Source of the DNA: Lomentospora prolificans | Lineage: Eukaryota > Ascomycota > Sordariomycetes > Microascales > Microascaceae | Assembly: GCA_029532625.1 (NCBI GenBank) | Contig: JARFXM010000009.1 | Span: forward strand, 3,410,001 to 3,474,000 | Reading direction: 5' to 3' | DNA length: 64,000 bases | Shown here: positions 1 through 10,914 of the stretch, in pieces | Numbering within the stretch: position 1 is the first letter of the stretch | Layout of the letters: every line of letters starts with the position of its first letter | Program-made: the position numbers and the translations under genes | Notes under the pieces: generated by a model | What the model was told of the DNA's origin: nothing | Database searches by the model: none | What the model saw: only the letters and a program-made list of their open reading frames with translations

Positions 1-2244
1 CTTCAGGGGGGAACCTTAGTGTAGTGGGTGACAAAACACTAGCAAACCCTTAAAGAACCCGATCAGCACTGGCCGTGCCAGGCACACCGGGTTGGGAACC
101 TTGAAGCTTTGTATGGTGCTCGCTGGATTTTAAGCCCACCCCCATACCCATTGAATGGATATCCATATGATGAGGGGGTTTGACGACGACTAGTGTGCTA
201 CGAAACCGGGCCATACAAATGGACCTCGACAGAATTTCCTGCTGAAATCCCTGACCGCGAAACGCTGCCGCCTCCTGATAATACATATGAATACGTCTTC
301 ATTGGCCACTGCGCGGGATGTTGACCGATACACGACTCTATATGCTTGTATCGTATGGATACCGTGGCACCCATGATGGATAGACAACTCGAAACGGCCA
401 GAGACGATACAACAGACGAAATCTGACCAATTTTCTGCCTGCCCTTAGAACTTTGTAGAACCCCGCCACAAATGCTCTACGTCCAACAAAACCCGACCTG
501 ATGAAAACCCTGGTACTTAGGAATCCGATTGAGAGAGCACTTCCAACCCAGCGAGCTCCGCGCGAACCTCTTCCTCACGACCATCTTACGCGAGAGAGTA
601 CTTGTATTTTTCTTGCCCCTACGGCTTTAGGCAGGAGTCCTGTGCGTAGCTGGCTGTATGTCTTCTGGTGTTAAAAGCGAGAGAGCGAAAGAGATCGATT
701 GATGCAAGCCTGTTTCTTCAGCCCAACCAGGGGAATTCCCTCCCACGCCCCCTCGAAACCCCAAATCCCAGGCGCTCTGCGCGACAAGTAAACGCAGAAG
801 CAACCTTCGGACAATTCCGTAATCTGGAGGGCAGGGTCAATTCAGCCAGCATCCGGCACTGCACCATATAGAACGGCTGAGCCCCAAGAAGCCGCTCATA
901 GGATCTGCAAAGATGGCAACAGTAGCGCCGTCCAACCAGGAACTACAGACTGTACAGCCTCAAACCGGGACATGGGTCTCGCTCCCCCCCCCCTGGAGAG
1001 AATCGAGAATACGAAAAGAAGAACCCAAGAAAAAAGGAAAAAAAAATTAAACCCCATGATGACGCACTCGCGTAGAACACACAGATGGTCTATTGCGGAC
1101 AAATATTGATATGGAGAAACTAGTGAAAGGTCGGTGACCCAGTTCTTCTTTCCTGTCTTGCCCGTGAGGCCTCTACAAGTTGCGCAACCTGCGCCAGCGC
1201 TATTGCAAAGAAAGACCCCGTTCTTTGCACTAAGACATTGAGGCCATGCTCTTCCCACCTATCCTCGGCAAGAGTAAATAATGTAGCGCACGATGAAGGA
1301 GAGGGCAAACGCGTCTAATCGGAGCTTTCAGAGTGTGGGATTTCTTCGCGAAGCTACTAAAAATAAACAACCACCCCCCCCCCCTTCCTTCTTCCTCTTC
1401 CCAAGAAAAAAAAAAAGAAAATCGGAACCTGGAACAGGCCAACCGCATAGCATTACCCTTCTTGCTGGGATTGTAGGAGCCATTTGACGTCACAGCCATC
1501 ATACGACCCCATTATCAACTTCAGGACCCCTAGCTTCTTGCTCATAATCGTATGCCAGCTCATGGAATAGTGGCCTTCAAGCAAACATTCAACTAGCCCG
1601 GACGAGGCCATCGTGATCTCTCTTTTAGTACCATATCTCCGTTATTGAGTTGTGAAGGATGATTTATCTCGTGTCCCACCTCAGAACGGGCCGAGAGAGG
1701 AGAAATCTCTTCGTGTCCAGCTGGGCCGTTTTTGCACTTGTCCAGCCTCACCGATGCCTAGACCAGCCGTTTTCCCTCACCCTTGTTCACTCTCAATGGC
1801 CGCCGCCAATATCCGTGCCTGATCTGGCCATATGGTAGCCGCACCCTAGCAACGCACGTGGGCCCATCCTGGGCCACGAGCCTTCGCCCATCAGCATGCC
1901 AGCCTCAGAGGCGTTCATTCCTAGAAGCGTTCCTGACATACTGTACTGGACGCAATTGTTGCCCAGATTTGGGCCCGGCCTCTAACTGATAGGCCGGTCC
2001 CCCCAGAATTTAGAGGGCTGGTTTTGTCAGCTATCAGCCACAATGGTTGAGGGAGGGGCGCGTTGGATCACATCCATCAGTGCCATACAGAATTATTAAG
2101 ACAGTGATAGTGCATCCTTTAATTGTGTCTTACACGTTGATCCTTTTCTTGGCTCAATTACACATTCGTCTTTCGCTGCCTGCTCTATTCTACACTACTC
2201 CTGAAACCAAGCGTACTGTTGTGTTTCTGGTGTTCATTCTAGTA
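1..2244. other. Intergenic, no gene recognised
   Basis: About 2.2 kb at the left edge. Short open frames on both strands are low in complexity and have no recognisable domain. It contains a C-rich run near 1374-1384 and A-rich tracts near 1030-1050 and 1400-1420. The right end should include the 3' untranslated region and terminator of RPT4. I see no supported gene. Confidence 0.6.
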
Positions 2245-3689
2245 TTACAGCTTCTGGTATTCGAGCTTACCCTCCAGTTTCTTCGCTTCGGCAACCTTGC
2301 GCACCGCCCTGTTGAAGTCATCTTGGTTAATAGCATCCCGTTCCGCCTTGAGAGCAAACAAGCCGCTTAAATTACGATTCGTTAGCATTAGGTCTGATGT
2401 AAGCTGCAAGATCGGATTGACGCGGAGAACGACGGAGTGTTGTAAATGTGGGTATAATAATACTTACGCTTCAGTCACTACGTTCCTCAAATCGGCGCCA
2501 TTGAGACCGTCGCTCATCTTGACTACGCTCTCAAAGTCGATGTCGCCTTCTGTCACGACACTCTGGGCGTGAATCTTGAGAATCTCGAGGCGGCCTACCT
2601 CGTTGGGTAGCGGAATCTCAATTTTGCGATCAAGACGACCAGCGCGGAGGAGAGCTGGGTCAAGGGTGTCGGGCCTATTCGTAGCCATGATAATCTTGGT
2701 CTTTCCGAGATAGTCGAAACCGTCGAGCTGGTTGAGGAGCTCCATCAGCGTGCGCTGGATTTCACGATCGGCGCTAGTGCCCTCCGAAAATCGTCGGCCA
2801 CCGATGGCATCGATCTCGTCCATGAAGATGATACAAGGCTCGTGCTCCTTGGCATAACCGAACATTTCTCGAATAAGACGGGCAGACTCGCCGATATACT
2901 TATCTACGATGGCCGATGACACAACTATAGCCGCGTTAGATCAAGTGGTCTGCACTAGATAGAAACGTATATGGACATGCTAGCTTACCCTTTAGGAAAT
3001 TTGTTTCTAGACTGCTGGCCACCGCTCTCGCTAGCAACGTCTTTCCAGTACCGGGAGGACCGTAGAGCAAGACACCCTTGGGAGGCTTGATACCGACTCG
3101 GAGGAACAGTTCTGGATTCTTCAACGGGAGTTCGATAACTTCTCGAAGCTCCCTGATCTGGTCACTAAGTCCACCAATTCCGGAAAAGCTCACTTGTCCA
3201 GGGTCTTCGAGTGACATATTATAGACGAGGGGGTCAACTTCTCGAGGAAGCATGCGCATAATAGTGAGGGTCGTCATGTCGAGGGCGACACGGGTTCCTT
3301 GCTTGAGTTTAGCCTTGTCGACTTTGGATCGGCATCCAACGACATATCGAGGTCCGGATGAAGCTTTGACAATGACTGTAGGTAGATGGTCAGTAAGGGT
3401 TCATAGGGCGTATTGAGTGAGGTTCGAGAGACGACCGGAGTGGAATTAGCGGAAGATGGAATAGATAACACGTACACCTCTCATCATCCAACTGTTTCAG
3501 CACCTCCCCGATGATCTGGCCCACACTCTGTAGGGCCTTGATGTTGTCTTCGGTTCTGTCATACTCCTTGACAAGCTCCTTAATCTCTAGCCGGAGAGCC
3601 TTGAGTTTCGCCTCCCATTCGCGTGATTTGATTAATTCTGCGCGATAAGCATCAAGAGCTTGTCTCCTTTCCTCATCGGGGCCAGCCAT
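2245..3689 (-). CDS. RPT4: 26S proteasome regulatory particle ATPase Rpt4
   Basis: AAA-ATPase subunit of the 19S base that unfolds substrates and opens the 20S gate. Four exons were inferred: 3689-3476, 3375-2989, 2924-2468 and 2365-2245, giving 392 aa, the usual Rpt4 length. All three introns (100, 64 and 102 nt) are GT-AG. The N-terminal coiled coil is followed by an OB-type region. Walker A (GPPGTGKT) is in exon 2. Walker B (IIFMDEIDAIGGRRF), the second region of homology (ATNRPDTLDPALLR) and the arginine finger GRLDRK are in exon 3. The last exon encodes the small AAA lid and ends EYQKL; I see no HbYX tail, as expected for Rpt4. The start is the ATG opening MAGPDEERRQALDAY. Other Rpt subunits are less likely because of the Rpt4-type phrase LDGFDYLGKTKIIMATNRPD. 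Confidence 0.96.
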
Positions 3690-4595
3690 CGTGGACTAGA
3701 GCTTGAGAGGAAGGGGGGAGGGTGATGGTCGAGGATTGTGATTATGGGATGTGGGCGCTCTCGAGAGGAAGGCGAGTCGGGGGTCTAAGGCTGATATTGT
3801 TCTGAAATGAAATATGAACTCGTTATTTGTGATGTAGTTAATGTTTTTGGTTTGTCCGGGGATGGTTGAACGCTCTTGAGGATGGCCGACAAGGTGGTTA
3901 TCGTTGCTTCCAAAGCTTCTCTGTAGGTCGGAGCTTTCAAGGCTTGCAACTTACTGAGCAGGCAACGAGGCTGTTGCGTAGCTACGCGGGAGGTGGCAAT
4001 ATCTACCCGAAGTTATTCCGTCCACCGAGCACACCGACGATCGGGAAACGCTTTTCAAGCTTGGCTTGGGTAGCCAGTTAGATCTTACAGGTAGATTATA
4101 ATAATCGGGTTTCAGTTAATCATTTCGCTAAGTCATCCCTTGCTCTCATTCTACAAGATCTTTTCACCTATACATGTAACCTCATAGGGGTTACCCAGAA
4201 CTTAAAACTCTCACTCGCACTCCGAGATATGGAACTTTGTAGATCGGGAGCTACAACTTTAACAAAACATGATACAAAACATGGTAAAAACTATATACAA
4301 ATGAGATATGGGAGTATGAGAAGTTAACTATGCGTCTATGCTTAGGGTATATAGGTTGATAAAATAGAATGGTCTTGAGATTTGTCATCTCGAGGACCCG
4401 GCCTTGTCATCAGCGTGTCCCGAGAGCATATCGGTCGAGCATCTCAGTCAATGCCGGGTAACAGGGCAGGAATCAGAAAAGAGTTTAGATGGAGAAGACG
4501 TAACGCTTTCCACCTGCGAAGAAATATGTTCAGTGTATAGCCGTAAACCATAATCATGATATTTTCCCCTCCCCGGTGCTTACGAGCGTCCGGCC
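3690..4595. other. Intergenic between RPT4 5' end and the 538-aa gene 3' end
   Basis: About 900 bp holding the RPT4 promoter (left part) and the 3' end of the next gene. It contains a GGTGGCAA element, listed separately. A GTAAGC near 4580, just after the stop of the neighbouring gene, could be a 3'-UTR splice donor. No coding potential is supported. Confidence 0.5.
3992..3999 (+). promoter_or_regulatory. PACE-like proteasome element (GGTGGCAA)
   Basis: GGTGGCAAT lies about 300 bp upstream of the RPT4 start and matches eight of nine positions of the yeast proteasome-associated control element GGTGGCAAA. In budding yeast that element is bound by Rpn4. Whether this lineage uses it is unknown; a chance match is possible. 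Confidence 0.3.
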
Positions 4596-6212
4596 TTATA
4601 GCGTCCTCGACCCAAGCTCGGCACTGATCTCCTCGCGGACTTTGCGGCACCACTTAAAGATGGCCTCTTCGAAGTCGAGCCAGACCTGCGGACTGTTATT
4701 ATACACGATGCCGAGGGCATCAACTTTGAGTGTTACCTCCCACCGTAACTCGGCGGCCTTGGCCCAATAGCGGATGTTGTCAGCGGCGCGGTATGGCTTC
4801 TGTGTGTCTGTATGGAAGGATGGAATAGTTCCGAATCGGCGTTGCGATTTCCAGACCGCCGCATTGTGGAGCTTCACGAGTCGAAGGCCGTTTTGCATTT
4901 CCTTGAGGAACGGCGTGGGGAGATCCGCAGCTTGCTGCGCGGGTATAAATTCTGGAAGAGGGTCGGCTTGGGGATCCATGGACCGGAGGAAAGCAAGCTC
5001 GCGCTCAACTTCTCGACCCATCCAATCCCCGTGTAACCAGGACCAGCTAGCGCGCTCCTTCTGCTCTGCCTCCTCAATTGCCTCGTCCTGCTGGAGCATG
5101 TCAGATACCCCGTCAAGCCAGGCTTCCATTGAAGTGATCTCATCGTTCCGGATGCCGCCAACGAAATCCCTGGTTGCCGCATGTTTCAAGACCTCCATAA
5201 CAGTTAATAGGTCCGCTCGCACCTCCTTCTCGGCCTTGATGGTGTCCAAGCGATCTGGCTTTTCGTGTGCAGTGTAATACATTTTAGCAGCCCGGATGGC
5301 AAACGTCATAACGTCGAGAATGTGCATGCCCTGTACTTCAAACCAGCCTTGAGAACCCTTCGGACGAGGGCTATCCTTGATAACGGAGCCCTCAGCGCCG
5401 GTGTTGGGTGCACTATTATTTCCTTCTTTGACCTCATGGAGGGACTTGTATGCCCGATCAAGAGCGCCTTTGAGATTCGACTTGAGCTCTTCGATGGTCG
5501 GCGGCCGAGCCACAGGCTTCTCGATCTTGTTATAAGTGCTCACTGTGGGAGGGAGAATATTGGGATCAGGCTCCTCCAAGTCGTCGTAGTAGTCGTCGGG
5601 TTCCATAGGACCTTCATCAACTGGGGATTCTACGAACTGACCGGGGCCAAAGTTTGCAGATGAGAGGTCAGGACTGCCGCCAAGCGGGCTGTACGTGTCG
5701 GCAAAGGTGGGGGAAACTGGGTTCGACTCCAGGTCGGCTAGATCTAAAGTCCCCCGCTGCTTCCTCTTTCTCGCCAACTGAGCACCCTTGCCGTCTAACA
5801 AGCCGGTGCGGGCAAAGTAGTACTGAATGTGAGCGATACTACCGAGACTCAGCACGCTTTCCCTAGAACGCGCGCTGGCGGCGAAGTCGGTGCCTTGAGG
5901 CCGTACGAAACCACGCCGCCTGCCTTTCCCATCCAAGTTGTAGGATGACTGTCTCGAAGATACGGAGCTGATATCGGAAAGTCGGGATCTGTAGCTACCA
6001 GAGGATAAGCGAGATGTGTCGCTACTAAGAGAGTCCCGAGTAGCGACATCACTGCTCGAACCGTGCGATACGGATGAAGTCGCGGAGAGGCATCTGGAGA
6101 GCTCCGGGCAGGCGCCGATTGCGGGAGTGGGGGATATCTCGGGCGATGGGGAGTCACATCGAACGGCGGGGGGGTCGTCAGCCGGACTTGTCGCCATGGT
6201 CGTGAAGGACAA
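4596..6212 (-). CDS. Conserved-looking fungal protein of unknown function, 538 aa
   Basis: Uninterrupted reading frame of 538 codons. I do not recognise a named domain. Residues 1-130 are Ser/Pro-rich and probably disordered. An acidic patch with PDDYYDDLEEPDPN lies near 205-220. From about 230 to the C-terminus the sequence becomes regular, helical and rich in Trp and aromatic residues (for example WFEVQGMHILDVMTFAIRAA, SWSWLHGDWMGREVE, WLDFEEAIFKWCRKVREE), which looks like a folded all-alpha domain. Two start codons are close together: 6212 and 6197. The second sits in a better context (ACCATGG) and would remove five residues. The stop is TAA at 4596. There are no membrane segments or signal peptide. 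Codon use and intron-poor structure resemble neighbouring real genes. Confidence 0.8.
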   Translation of the reverse strand: MSFTTMATSPADDPPAVRCDSPSPEISPTPAIGACPELSRCLSATSSVSHGSSSDVATRDSLSSDTSRLSSGSYRSRLSDISSVSSRQSSYNLDGKGRRRGFVRPQGTDFAASARSRESVLSLGSIAHIQYYFARTGLLDGKGAQLARKRKQRGTLDLADLESNPVSPTFADTYSPLGGSPDLSSANFGPGQFVESPVDEGPMEPDDYYDDLEEPDPNILPPTVSTYNKIEKPVARPPTIEELKSNLKGALDRAYKSLHEVKEGNNSAPNTGAEGSVIKDSPRPKGSQGWFEVQGMHILDVMTFAIRAAKMYYTAHEKPDRLDTIKAEKEVRADLLTVMEVLKHAATRDFVGGIRNDEITSMEAWLDGVSDMLQQDEAIEEAEQKERASWSWLHGDWMGREVERELAFLRSMDPQADPLPEFIPAQQAADLPTPFLKEMQNGLRLVKLHNAAVWKSQRRFGTIPSFHTDTQKPYRAADNIRYWAKAAELRWEVTLKVDALGIVYNNSPQVWLDFEEAIFKWCRKVREEISAELGSRTL

Positions 6213-9200
6213 CGAGGCTCGAGAAATTAGACGCGGTCACTCTAGCACAGGGTAGGCGCGAAAGAAGCCTCTCCGGAGGGGTTGAACAGGGTAACCAAGA
6301 TGGGGTCAAGAGAAAAGAAAGCTATTGTTTCTGAGGAATTGGGTTACAGTCGTATACCCTTCCCCGCGGTGTCGTCGAAAAAAAGAGAAGCGAACGATTA
6401 ATACAGCGCAGCGTGTGGAAATTGCACAAAGGAATTGCGACAAAGCAGAGGATTGTGCTGATTCGAAGCAGATAAAGCAAAGGTAGCAGAAAAATCAAGA
6501 CGGGAAAGATATATCAACTAAGATCAATTTCAAGTGGGAGTCGGCATAAAGTGTCTTCGATGTTGAGACAAGGTGTGTATAACAGGGGAGACCGAGATAT
6601 TAAGGAAGCTGGGCACATATTGATAGCCAGCATAATAAGGGGGGTTAATGAGGGGAGACGATTAGTTGATGGGTCATGTCCAACCTGGTGGACGAGGGTC
6701 ATCAACAGCACGTTGACTTTTCCGGTCGCGCGGACATTTAGCGACTAGACGTGTCAACTCTTAGGTCAGTCTGGCGTGCGTGTCGGCCCCAGGCACGAAG
6801 CACACGTTCCCCTGTGCCTGTATTATTTAGCGTGTTAATCAACCTAGTGAGGTGTACTTTAGTACATCCACTTCTCTTGGTTGCCGCGTGAGGGTCATCA
6901 AGCTTTAGAAGCACGGAGCCAGCAATGTAACCTGGGCATCGTGAAACAAAACAGGTTCAAGTCGATGCTTTGCTGGAAGGGCAACGAACAAATCTCTAAC
7001 AGTTATTTCTGGTACACGTTCTCTCCTCAAACTCCGCAAGGCATGTCGTTGAGAGAGAAAGCATTCATGAGAAAGAAAAAGAATTGAGCAAGCCGCCAAG
7101 ACAATCGACTCCTTAGTCAGGGTGGTTTTCCCGACAACAGCGCTGGACGGATTGCCCTTGAGACCTCACTCGTGCCTCATGCGCCATGCTCGAATTTTTC
7201 GTAAGTTTAGGTCCCTAGCTTCTTCTCCACCAATGAATATATTATCCTAGCGCCGCGCATCAATTGATGGCTCACTGCAATGCAGGAAGCAAGAGGCAAC
7301 AGAGTCACGTGCTCGCTCTGCTTCGTGGAGCAAGACTGGTGGCGCGCGATGGATCAATGTTAGTGATGTTTACTGAGGTACTGTATGGAGATTAAGCCAA
7401 TTTCCCCCTTCTCCACCGTATAATTGCTCTCCAACCTGGCATGAGCCCCCTTTAACGACGACCTCACTGGAACTGACGATCCGGGTTGCTGGGCCAGACT
7501 GAGGAAACGGCACTGTCGCCAGTCAAGGTGCGTATTCAGCGCCTAAGCCTCAAATGGTGCGATACGAAGTGATTGTTGGGGTTGGCAACAACAAGGGACT
7601 TATACGTCGTGGACCGTCGCCGGCCTCTTCGGACGGAGAACCCTTTTGCCATGGGTGAGATACTTCGTATGGAGATAAGTGGAGCCAAGGAGGAACATTT
7701 TATAAATCCATTCGCTCCCTTAGGTCGCCCTTGGAATTCTTGGAATTTTGTGACTGGAATTTGGTGAATAGAGAGGTGCGTGAAGCTTAGGTTTCTATAT
7801 CCTCTCTTGGAGGCGAAGCTACAGCTGGCTGCAGCTCCGTCTGCACCTGTGCCTGTGCCTGGTTGTGCCGACCCCTTGCATTCCCTCCCTGCAATAGTTG
7901 CAGTGTTATAAAAGAGGAGGCTACAGTATTACTTCGTACTCTTGGAGCATGCCGCCACTAGTCCCCATAGAGCCCCTTCTTTGGGGAGCAAAGGCTGTTT
8001 GCTGGATCCCGGAGAAGACTGTCGGAAGATGTTGAGCAATATCCACCATGGAACGGCACTCCTAACATGCGAAGCTCTGTCAATGGTTGCGGATCAAGAC
8101 GTGGCCCGAGGTCACGGGATCGGAAGATGGGGACTCACAGACCCCGCGGCCCAGTTTGGGAACGCCTGAGTAAGTTAGGAAAATCCTTCAAGTTATATAC
8201 GAATCAGCCCCAGGACTGGCGACTGGGCTCTGGAGCAATAATCATCAAGGCAAGACGGAATATTTCGACTCTTGTGCAGATGACACGATAAGTATCATGA
8301 GGAACCAACCCGCCAGTACCTTCGTAGATCCACTGTGATAGAGTGATCGGTTCTGTGGCGGGTAGACCATGCTGCAAAGGGTAAAGATGGCCCGGGACCC
8401 AGGTTCCGAGGCCGAAGAGTATTTTCTTTTGGTCATCTTCGGGCTCGCGGTGTCGTCGCATCAGTGCGACATTAGAGCTTTGACTGAACCAGAATTCTGG
8501 TACTATAATATTTTCAGTGTGCAATCCAATGGTCGCACGCCTGTCGTCTTTCTTAGCTGGGAAGTGTCATTGACTAGATCGTCAAGTCCATAGCACCGGA
8601 TTCGTCCCCGGTGGCGTGGGGGAGCAACTCTGTGGTGTTCATTGAAGATGGTTGAGCCTCGGCTGCCTCACATCGAGGCGATACGACGTCTCTTGGTTGT
8701 CGGCCAAGCCATCTCTATGAGGAGCACAGTGGTTGTTGCTCATTGAGCAGGATTTGGTGATTGGCGCCGCTGGTGGATGGAAAGATTTAATTCGTCACCC
8801 CTTACTAATGATGTGTCGTTCTGCGACAAAGTGCTTGGCCGAGGAAAGAAGGGTTGAAAAAGCACCAGAAGTCGAAAGGTTTGGGGGGGAGGGGGGGGGG
8901 AGAAAGCAAGACATTGAGCGAAGACGATGGATGGCTGTTTCATCGCCCTTCCATTGCCGGCCAACCGTGTTAGAACGGAACAGGACCTCCACATCCTCAC
9001 CAAGCCGTTAGTTGGAAAAAGGGCGGTATGCCATCGCGAATGTAAGAGGCAGCAAGGTCGAAGAGAATTGAAGATTGGTTGATGCTACCCTTAAGAGACC
9101 TGCAATTCCCGCCTGTCCACCCCAACTTGGCCGAAACTTGTGTGAGTGACGAGAAAGAATGATAATACAACGGTGTAATATCACTTCAATTCAGAGGCCG

Positions 9201-10914
9201 GTGGTGTCCATGCCTACATCGACGTATCCAGTCCCCGTCGCCCACTCCCGTGGTGCCCGTGTGCGTCTCCGGCGCTCAGTCATTATTCTATTCGGAGTGG
9301 CCTAGTATTACATACTGCAGAGCTACTTGGCCTCTTGCACATGAGGAAATGGAAATAGACCTGACCGCCGGCCAAGGTGGATGAGATTAGACGCAGTCTC
9401 AATGTTTGCGCTGGTCTTGACGACAATTTAATAGAGCCCGACCCGGCGGGCAGTTCGACCCAACCCAGCTTCGTTTCCCTACCCTTTACTCTGACCCGTC
9501 CACACCTCATCCACTTCCCCAACTTCATCAATCTCAAACTTCCGGTTTCCTTTTCTTTCACTCATTTGTATACCTTCTTTTGCCCGCGTCGCGTGCGCGT
9601 TTCCTATTACTCGCCAACTAGTCACTCACTCATTCCTTGCGTTTCCTCACGCCGTTTTTTTTTTCTTTTTTTCCTCGTCGTCTCTATTTACATTTACTTT
9701 CTCGCTTCTCACATTGGACGATCTCAGAAAGATCCACGCACGGCGCCAACCACTGTCTGCTACCTCTGCACCAGCTATTCTTACTGGTTCTTGGCTTGAA
9801 TTTGGTCGCGACTGGATGCCGCACACGAATGCGCACACTGCTCGGAATCCAGCAAGCCTAGTGGTCTTTATATCTAGCCATCACCGTTCGCCTCGAGACA
9901 TACGACGTACGTCAAGTTTGCGGACAGCTGTCAACCTCTCCCCGTTGATCTAGCTTTACTTTTTGCGTCAACCAAGCTGCCAGCTTGCCTCATCCTGCAT
10001 TGCCGTGCTGCGCTGTGCTGCATCAGACCCCGCTGCAGAGACCGACGGTGAGTTTAAAGCTTCGCGGGCGAGTCAAGCTCTATGAAAATTCTCCACTGGC
10101 CTGCACTGTAACCTGTGGATCGACGAAAAGGGGCCCCAAAATTGAGAGCATTAAGTGTACGCATCATCTCTTCACTTTCTTCTCCCTTCCATCCGCTTTC
10201 CTTCTTACCTAAACCCCCTGTCCCTCTCCTCGTCACTTGGCCACCGGTGGATTATTCTGCAATTACATCTTGCAGTTCAGCCGATATTTTGGGCCGACCC
10301 TAAACCCAAGAAAGCTGCATCTGGTGATCAATCACACTTTTTCACTCCGGCAATCCCTCGACCCCTGCGCGCCTAGCCTTTGCAGTCAATTCCTCCCACT
10401 CGGCGCTGCTCCTCGCCAACAGGGCTTGCCCGTTACAGTGGACCCAGTGGCGCTCACCTGGGTCCAATTCACCAAATCGACTATAGGAGTTCTCCGTCCC
10501 TTTCGTTGGTTCTGAGCACCCGCCGTGCTGTGCGCTGAGCGGAGTCATCGCTGGCGCACATACATTTTCTCTTAACATACCCACAGACTTCCAGCGGACC
10601 TGCTTCTGCCGGCATTATCAACGTACCAGACGTCTGGGGAAATCGCCAACGCTTCGAAACAGGATACCACACCACCTCATCCAGCAGAGATAGAGACCAT
10701 GTGACGGAGTCCTTGGTTAACGATTGACCCGATCAAAAGTATCGGACAATTATAGCCTACGCCGGATTCCAAAACGATTTCCATTCCATCGCCACTGTTT
10801 TCTCGGCCCCGTCATCCTATTCCGCAAGAAAGGAGAAGACTCGGTGAACAATTGGTCGTTCTCAAAAGTCTAGTCAACAGTGCGCTGTGGACGGGTACAT
10901 CCGCCTATTGATCA
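6213..10914. other. Long intergenic region and probable KAR9 leader
   Basis: About 4.7 kb without a supported coding gene. The left 300 bp is the promoter side of the 538-aa gene. A TATAAAAG box occurs near 7908 without a convincing frame behind it. A G-rich run lies near 8883-8900. From about 9540 to 9700 the plus strand is strongly CT-rich, as upstream of fungal transcription starts, and includes CGCGTCGCGTGCGCGT at 9585-9600. A good donor GTGAGT near 10048 and an acceptor CCCACAG near 10587 suggest a spliced 5' leader for KAR9. Short frames in this stretch look like chance or upstream ORFs. Confidence 0.45.

Noticed and set aside
7908..8170. TATAAAAG followed by a short frame
   Set aside because: The first ATG frame after it gives only about 28 residues and the longer frame starts at a non-ATG codon; there is no domain.
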